Assembly (NCBI GenBank): GCA_027451645.1
Contig: DAIDIX010000034.1
Coordinates: forward strand, 4,015 to 11,508
Direction of reading: 5' to 3'
DNA from: Candidatus Dormiibacterota bacterium
Lineage (GTDB): Bacteria; Chloroflexota; Dormibacteria; Aeolococcales; Aeolococcaceae
Length of the DNA: 7,494 nt
Shown in pieces: positions 5,486-7,494 of the stretch; position 1 is the stretch's first letter, and the number at the start of each line of letters is the position of its first letter. The notes under the pieces were generated by a model. The model did no database searches, was not told the DNA's origin, and worked only from the letters and a program-made list of their open reading frames with translations. A program made the position numbers and the translations under genes.

Positions 5486-6661
5486 ATGATGCTGCTCACA
5501 GTATCGACACCGTGGCTGCAGGCAGTTCCCGCATTTCTCATTGCAGGCATTGTGACACTTGCTGCAGTCCCTCTTTCGATGATGCTTGCACGATATGTGG
5601 GCGCTGTTGCACAGCCTGATGAGAGGAAGCTCCATGCGAAGCCCACACCCCAGCTTGGTGGAGTTGCCATGGCTGCAGGGTTTCTTGTGGCACTTGCTGT
5701 CTATCATGGTTCAATCACAATGGTCAGCATCATAGCTGCTGCACTCATTCTCATCGTTGTCGTAATGACACTTGATGACATCTATGAGCTCCCGTGGTGG
5801 ATGAAGCTCCTTCCCGAGATACTCGTTGGGATCATGCTTGCTGCTGGAGGAGTCGCAATCACGTTTGTCGCACTACCCGGGGGAACGCATGGAGCGCACA
5901 TTGTGGAACTTGGTGTGCTCGCAGTGCCTGTCACTGTTGTCTGGGTAGTGGGCATGCAAAACTCAATCAATCTCCTTGATGGATCCGATGGAGTTGCAGC
6001 TGGAGTTGTTGCCATCGTTGCCATCGTCAGTCTTCTTGCAGCTGTCACCAGGAGCGATGTGGCCCAGACAACGGAGAGTGGCGTCATCATCATGTCCGGT
6101 GCCCTCTGTGGAGTCTGCATTGGATTTCTCGTCTTCAACCTTCCTCCTGCACAGGTATTCATGGGGGACTCCGGGAGCCACTTCCTTGGGACAGCAATTG
6201 CAGTGATCACCATTCTTGCAGTTGCGAAGCTTGCTGTTGCACTCTCTCTTCTCGTGCCTCTAATTGCACTTGGTCTTCCCATTGGGGATACTGCAGCAGC
6301 GATCATTCGGCGGAAGTGGAACGGGAAGGGAATCATGGAAGCGGATGCAGGACATCTCCATCATCGGCTCCGTGCACTGGGGCTCACCCCCATGGAGACA
6401 GCAGTCACCTTCTATGTGATTACTGCAGTCTTGGGGTGCATATCCCTATTCATCATTGGTCACCAGAGAGTGCTTGCAGTGATCGTGGCACTGTTCATGA
6501 TCATTCTTGTGGGCATTGGGGCCCGGCTGTACTCGAGAAATCGTGCCGAGGGATCTCCAGTCCCACAGGGCGAACTTACCATCGAAGTCGAGGGACACCG
6601 GGAACTTGGTGGCAGGGGAGACCACGAGCCGCATGCGCATCGCCATGGCGGCGATGAATGA
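5486..6661 (+). CDS. wecA: Polyprenyl-phosphate N-acetylhexosamine-1-phosphate transferase, WecA/TagO type
   Basis: An integral membrane enzyme that moves a sugar-1-phosphate, usually GlcNAc-1-P from UDP-GlcNAc, onto undecaprenyl phosphate. This starts teichoic acid, arabinogalactan or other envelope polysaccharide synthesis. The 391 residues hold about ten or eleven membrane helices. Cytoplasmic motifs: PDERKLHAKPTPQLGG (44-59), the Mg-binding LDD (96-98), NSINLLDGSDGVAAG (159-173) with D165 and D168, FMGDSGSHFLG (225-235) and HLHHRL (290-295). The HxHH form points to the WecA/TagO group rather than MraY. The exact sugar cannot be decided from the sequence. A 40-residue hydrophilic tail ends in a His-rich stretch (H380, H383, H385, H387). 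The start is ATG 5486 (a second ATG follows at once), with only a weak GGAG at 5471-5474; coupling to glyA, 7 bases upstream, is likely. The stop overlaps atpZ by ATGA. A gene of this kind upstream of the ATP synthase operon is also seen in mycobacteria (rfe). Confidence 0.94.
   Translation: MMLLTVSTPWLQAVPAFLIAGIVTLAAVPLSMMLARYVGAVAQPDERKLHAKPTPQLGGVAMAAGFLVALAVYHGSITMVSIIAAALILIVVVMTLDDIYELPWWMKLLPEILVGIMLAAGGVAITFVALPGGTHGAHIVELGVLAVPVTVVWVVGMQNSINLLDGSDGVAAGVVAIVAIVSLLAAVTRSDVAQTTESGVIIMSGALCGVCIGFLVFNLPPAQVFMGDSGSHFLGTAIAVITILAVAKLAVALSLLVPLIALGLPIGDTAAAIIRRKWNGKGIMEADAGHLHHRLRALGLTPMETAVTFYVITAVLGCISLFIIGHQRVLAVIVALFMIILVGIGARLYSRNRAEGSPVPQGELTIEVEGHRELGGRGDHEPHAHRHGGDE
6638..6656 (+). 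promoter_or_regulatory. Hairpin 1 just before the atpZ start codon
   Basis: CATCGCC (6638-6644) pairs perfectly with GGCGATG (6650-6656) around a 5-base loop. It lies in the last codons of the wecA-like gene and ends two bases before the atpZ ATG, where a ribosome site would be expected. No T run follows, so it is not an intrinsic terminator. Confidence 0.5.
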
Positions 6662-6879
6662 GTCCGGAGCTTCCGGACCAGCGACCGTCACAGGGCCTTG
6701 ACCTGGGCATTGCGATACGGCTTGCACTCGGATTCCTCGTGCCATTCCTTCTCGGTGTTGGGCTCGCAACCCTGCTCCATGCTGGTGCATGGCTCATCCT
6801 CCTGGGAATAGGAACTGGTATTCTCGTGATGGTGGTGGTACTTGCAGGGGTAGTGAGATCCCTGCTGCGCCATCCATAG
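6658..6879 (+). CDS. atpZ: AtpZ/AtpI-like small membrane protein of the ATP synthase operon
   Basis: A 73-residue protein with two hydrophobic helices (about 16-40 and 43-67) and a short basic C-terminus (RSLLRHP). The segment LDLGIAIRLALGFLVPFLLG (14-33) resembles the first helix of AtpZ/AtpI-family proteins, which accompany F1Fo operons and are implicated in ATP synthase assembly or Mg uptake. The loop usually reading LDxxxGTxP is not recognisable (here ATLLHAGAW, 37-45), so it is a divergent member. The start overlaps the upstream stop as ATGA (6658-6661). No Shine-Dalgarno is visible, and the start codon lies between two hairpins, so translation probably depends on ribosomes finishing the wecA-like gene. 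The family call rests on one helix, size and position; the gene itself is well supported by its overlaps and the strong ribosome site of the next gene at its end. Confidence 0.75.
   Translation: MSPELPDQRPSQGLDLGIAIRLALGFLVPFLLGVGLATLLHAGAWLILLGIGTGILVMVVVLAGVVRSLLRHP
6662..6678 (+). promoter_or_regulatory. Hairpin 2 just after the atpZ start codon
   Basis: GTCCGGA (6662-6668) and TCCGGAC (6672-6678) form a perfect 7-bp stem with the 3-base loop GCT. It covers codons 2 to 7 of atpZ, beginning one base after the start codon is complete. Confidence 0.5.
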
Positions 6880-6885
6880 GAGGAG
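6878..6885 (+). promoter_or_regulatory. Strong Shine-Dalgarno sequence for the atpI-like gene
   Basis: AGGAGGAG overlaps the atpZ stop codon and lies five bases before GTG 6891, identifying that GTG as the start. An in-frame ATG at 6789 inside atpZ and another at 6906 are badly placed for it. Confidence 0.8.
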
Positions 6886-6890
6886 TTGGG

Positions 6891-7223
6891 GTGAAGACTA
6901 TTGTCATGCGTGTTGCGATTGTCGCAGCAGTGCTCGCAATTCTTGCGACAGCTGCAGGGATTGCAATGCACAAGCCCTATCTTGGGCTCTTCGTTGTCCT
7001 CGGCTTCGCTCTTGCAGCAACGAACCTTGCGTATGTGAGAAAACTGCAGCGCAATGTTGGCGCATTCGTGCTTGTGACACTTGCGAGGCTTGCCTTCCTG
7101 ACGATTGTCGTGCTCGGCATCGGATTCGCGTTCTCGATGTGGCCAGCAATCGTCACAGCGTTTGCGATTGCTATTGCAGAGCTCATCATCGGTTCGATGT
7201 ATGCTGCCCGATACTTAGTATGA
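6891..7223 (+). CDS. atpI: ATP synthase subunit I-like protein (AtpI)
   Basis: A small hydrophobic protein of 110 residues with about four membrane helices (roughly 4-24, 30-48, 57-80 and 84-106). This matches the ATP-synt_I family (PF03899) in size, helix count and position directly before atpB. Family-like features are GLFVVLGFALAATNLAY (32-48) with its Gly and Asn, and the arginine R66 at the start of the third helix (TLARLAFL, 63-70). AtpI proteins help assemble the c-ring and have been linked to Mg handling in some bacilli. They are not part of the rotary core. The start is GTG 6891, chosen for the strong ribosome site at 6878-6885, 11 bases after the atpZ stop. A longer reading from ATG 6789 would add an unrelated hydrophilic stretch encoded inside atpZ. 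Sequence conservation is weak in this family, so context carries much of the call. Confidence 0.82.
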   Translation: MKTIVMRVAIVAAVLAILATAAGIAMHKPYLGLFVVLGFALAATNLAYVRKLQRNVGAFVLVTLARLAFLTIVVLGIGFAFSMWPAIVTAFAIAIAELIIGSMYAARYLV

Positions 7224-7233
7224 TGGATCAGAA

Positions 7234-7494
7234 ATGCTAGCACTCGATCTTCCACTCACACAGACACAGGTCAATGCCTGCAGTGGTTCGTCATTTCTCT
7301 GCCAGTACGACTATGTGACGATAGGATTCTCGATCTTCTGTGCACTGCTGACATTTTTCATTGTATACCTCGTTGCACGACACTTGTCTCACAGGAAGCC
7401 AGGGAAGCTCCAGATGATCTTTGAGCTCGTGTATGGATACATCAGGGATCTCACCTACACATCGGTGTCCGAGGATGCGGATTTCGTGATCACG
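7234..7494 (+). CDS. atpB: ATP synthase Fo subunit a (AtpB), N-terminal part, cut by the window end
   Basis: Subunit a forms the two proton (or sodium) half-channels against the c-ring of the F1Fo ATP synthase. The first 87 residues are present and the frame is open to the window end. A short N-terminus leads to the first membrane helix (about 28-49). RKPGKLQMIFELVYGYIRDL (54-73) follows, the typical post-helix-1 segment with the Pro-Gly and Leu-Gln positions of the family. The essential arginine and later helices lie outside the window. ATG 7234 is the only start in this frame after the in-frame TAG at 7216-7218; a weak GGA at 7225-7227 precedes it. The gap to the atpI-like gene is 10 bases. 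The N-terminus, expected outside the membrane, holds two cysteines, C16 and C23, which is unusual. It cannot be told from this part whether the coupling ion is H+ or Na+. Confidence 0.93.
   Translation, partial: MLALDLPLTQTQVNACSGSSFLCQYDYVTIGFSIFCALLTFFIVYLVARHLSHRKPGKLQMIFELVYGYIRDLTYTSVSEDADFVIT

Noticed and set aside
5782..6336. Minus-strand open frame of 184 codons inside the wecA-like gene
   Set aside because: Low-complexity translation rich in Thr, Ala, Met and Pro, fully inside a well-supported gene; a shadow of the membrane-helix codons.
6638..6678. Intrinsic transcription terminator between the wecA-like gene and the atp operon
   Set aside because: The hairpins lack a following T run and lie inside overlapping coding sequence.
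6789..6890. Longer AtpI-like protein starting at ATG 6789
   Set aside because: The extension is hydrophilic sequence read from inside atpZ; the strong ribosome site points to GTG 6891.

Overview
This is a bacterial housekeeping segment. All genes lie on the + strand, are packed tightly, and read like one long operon or a chain of overlapping transcription units. It opens inside prfA (release factor RF1) and runs through prmC, a three-gene insert, tsaC, glyA and a wecA/tagO-type glycosyl-1-phosphate transferase. It then enters the F-type ATP synthase operon (atpZ-like, atpI-like, and atpB cut by the window end). The order prfA-prmC-tsaC-(glyA)-wecA-atpI-atpB is familiar from Actinomycetota; in Mycobacterium tuberculosis it is prfA, hemK/prmC, Rv1301, rfe, Rv1303, atpB. 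Related orders occur in Chloroflexota. The window therefore suggests a lineage of that kind, but sequence alone does not settle the phylum. Base composition is moderately GC-rich. Alanine codons lean to GCA/GCT and glycine to GGA, which is not typical of high-GC actinomycetes.

Layout. 2-418 holds the catalytic (GGQ) end of RF1, and 415-1305 holds PrmC, which methylates that GGQ glutamine; the two genes overlap by ATGA. 1320-3481 is a cassette of three genes inserted between prmC and tsaC: a three-helix membrane protein of unknown function, a DUF4442 hotdog-fold protein, and a protein related to type II phosphatidylinositol 4-kinases with all its catalytic residues present. 3531-4136 is TsaC (tRNA t6A synthesis). 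4177-5478 is serine hydroxymethyltransferase with unusual substitutions in conserved motifs. 5486-6661 is a polyprenyl-phosphate sugar-1-phosphate transferase that starts cell-envelope glycan synthesis. 6658-7494 is the start of the ATP synthase operon.

How the genes relate. Most serve translation (RF1, PrmC, TsaC), one-carbon supply (GlyA), envelope glycan initiation (WecA-like) and energy (Atp). The most interesting points are: the three-gene cassette, whose parts (membrane protein, acyl-CoA-type hotdog, lipid- or protein-kinase fold) could form an undescribed membrane-associated module; the Arg-to-Trp change beside the PLP lysine of GlyA; and the wecA/atpZ junction, where the atpZ start codon sits in a 5-nt bridge between two perfect 7-bp hairpins. 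No RNA genes, CRISPR arrays, mobile elements or intrinsic terminators were seen. No gap between genes exceeds 49 bases.
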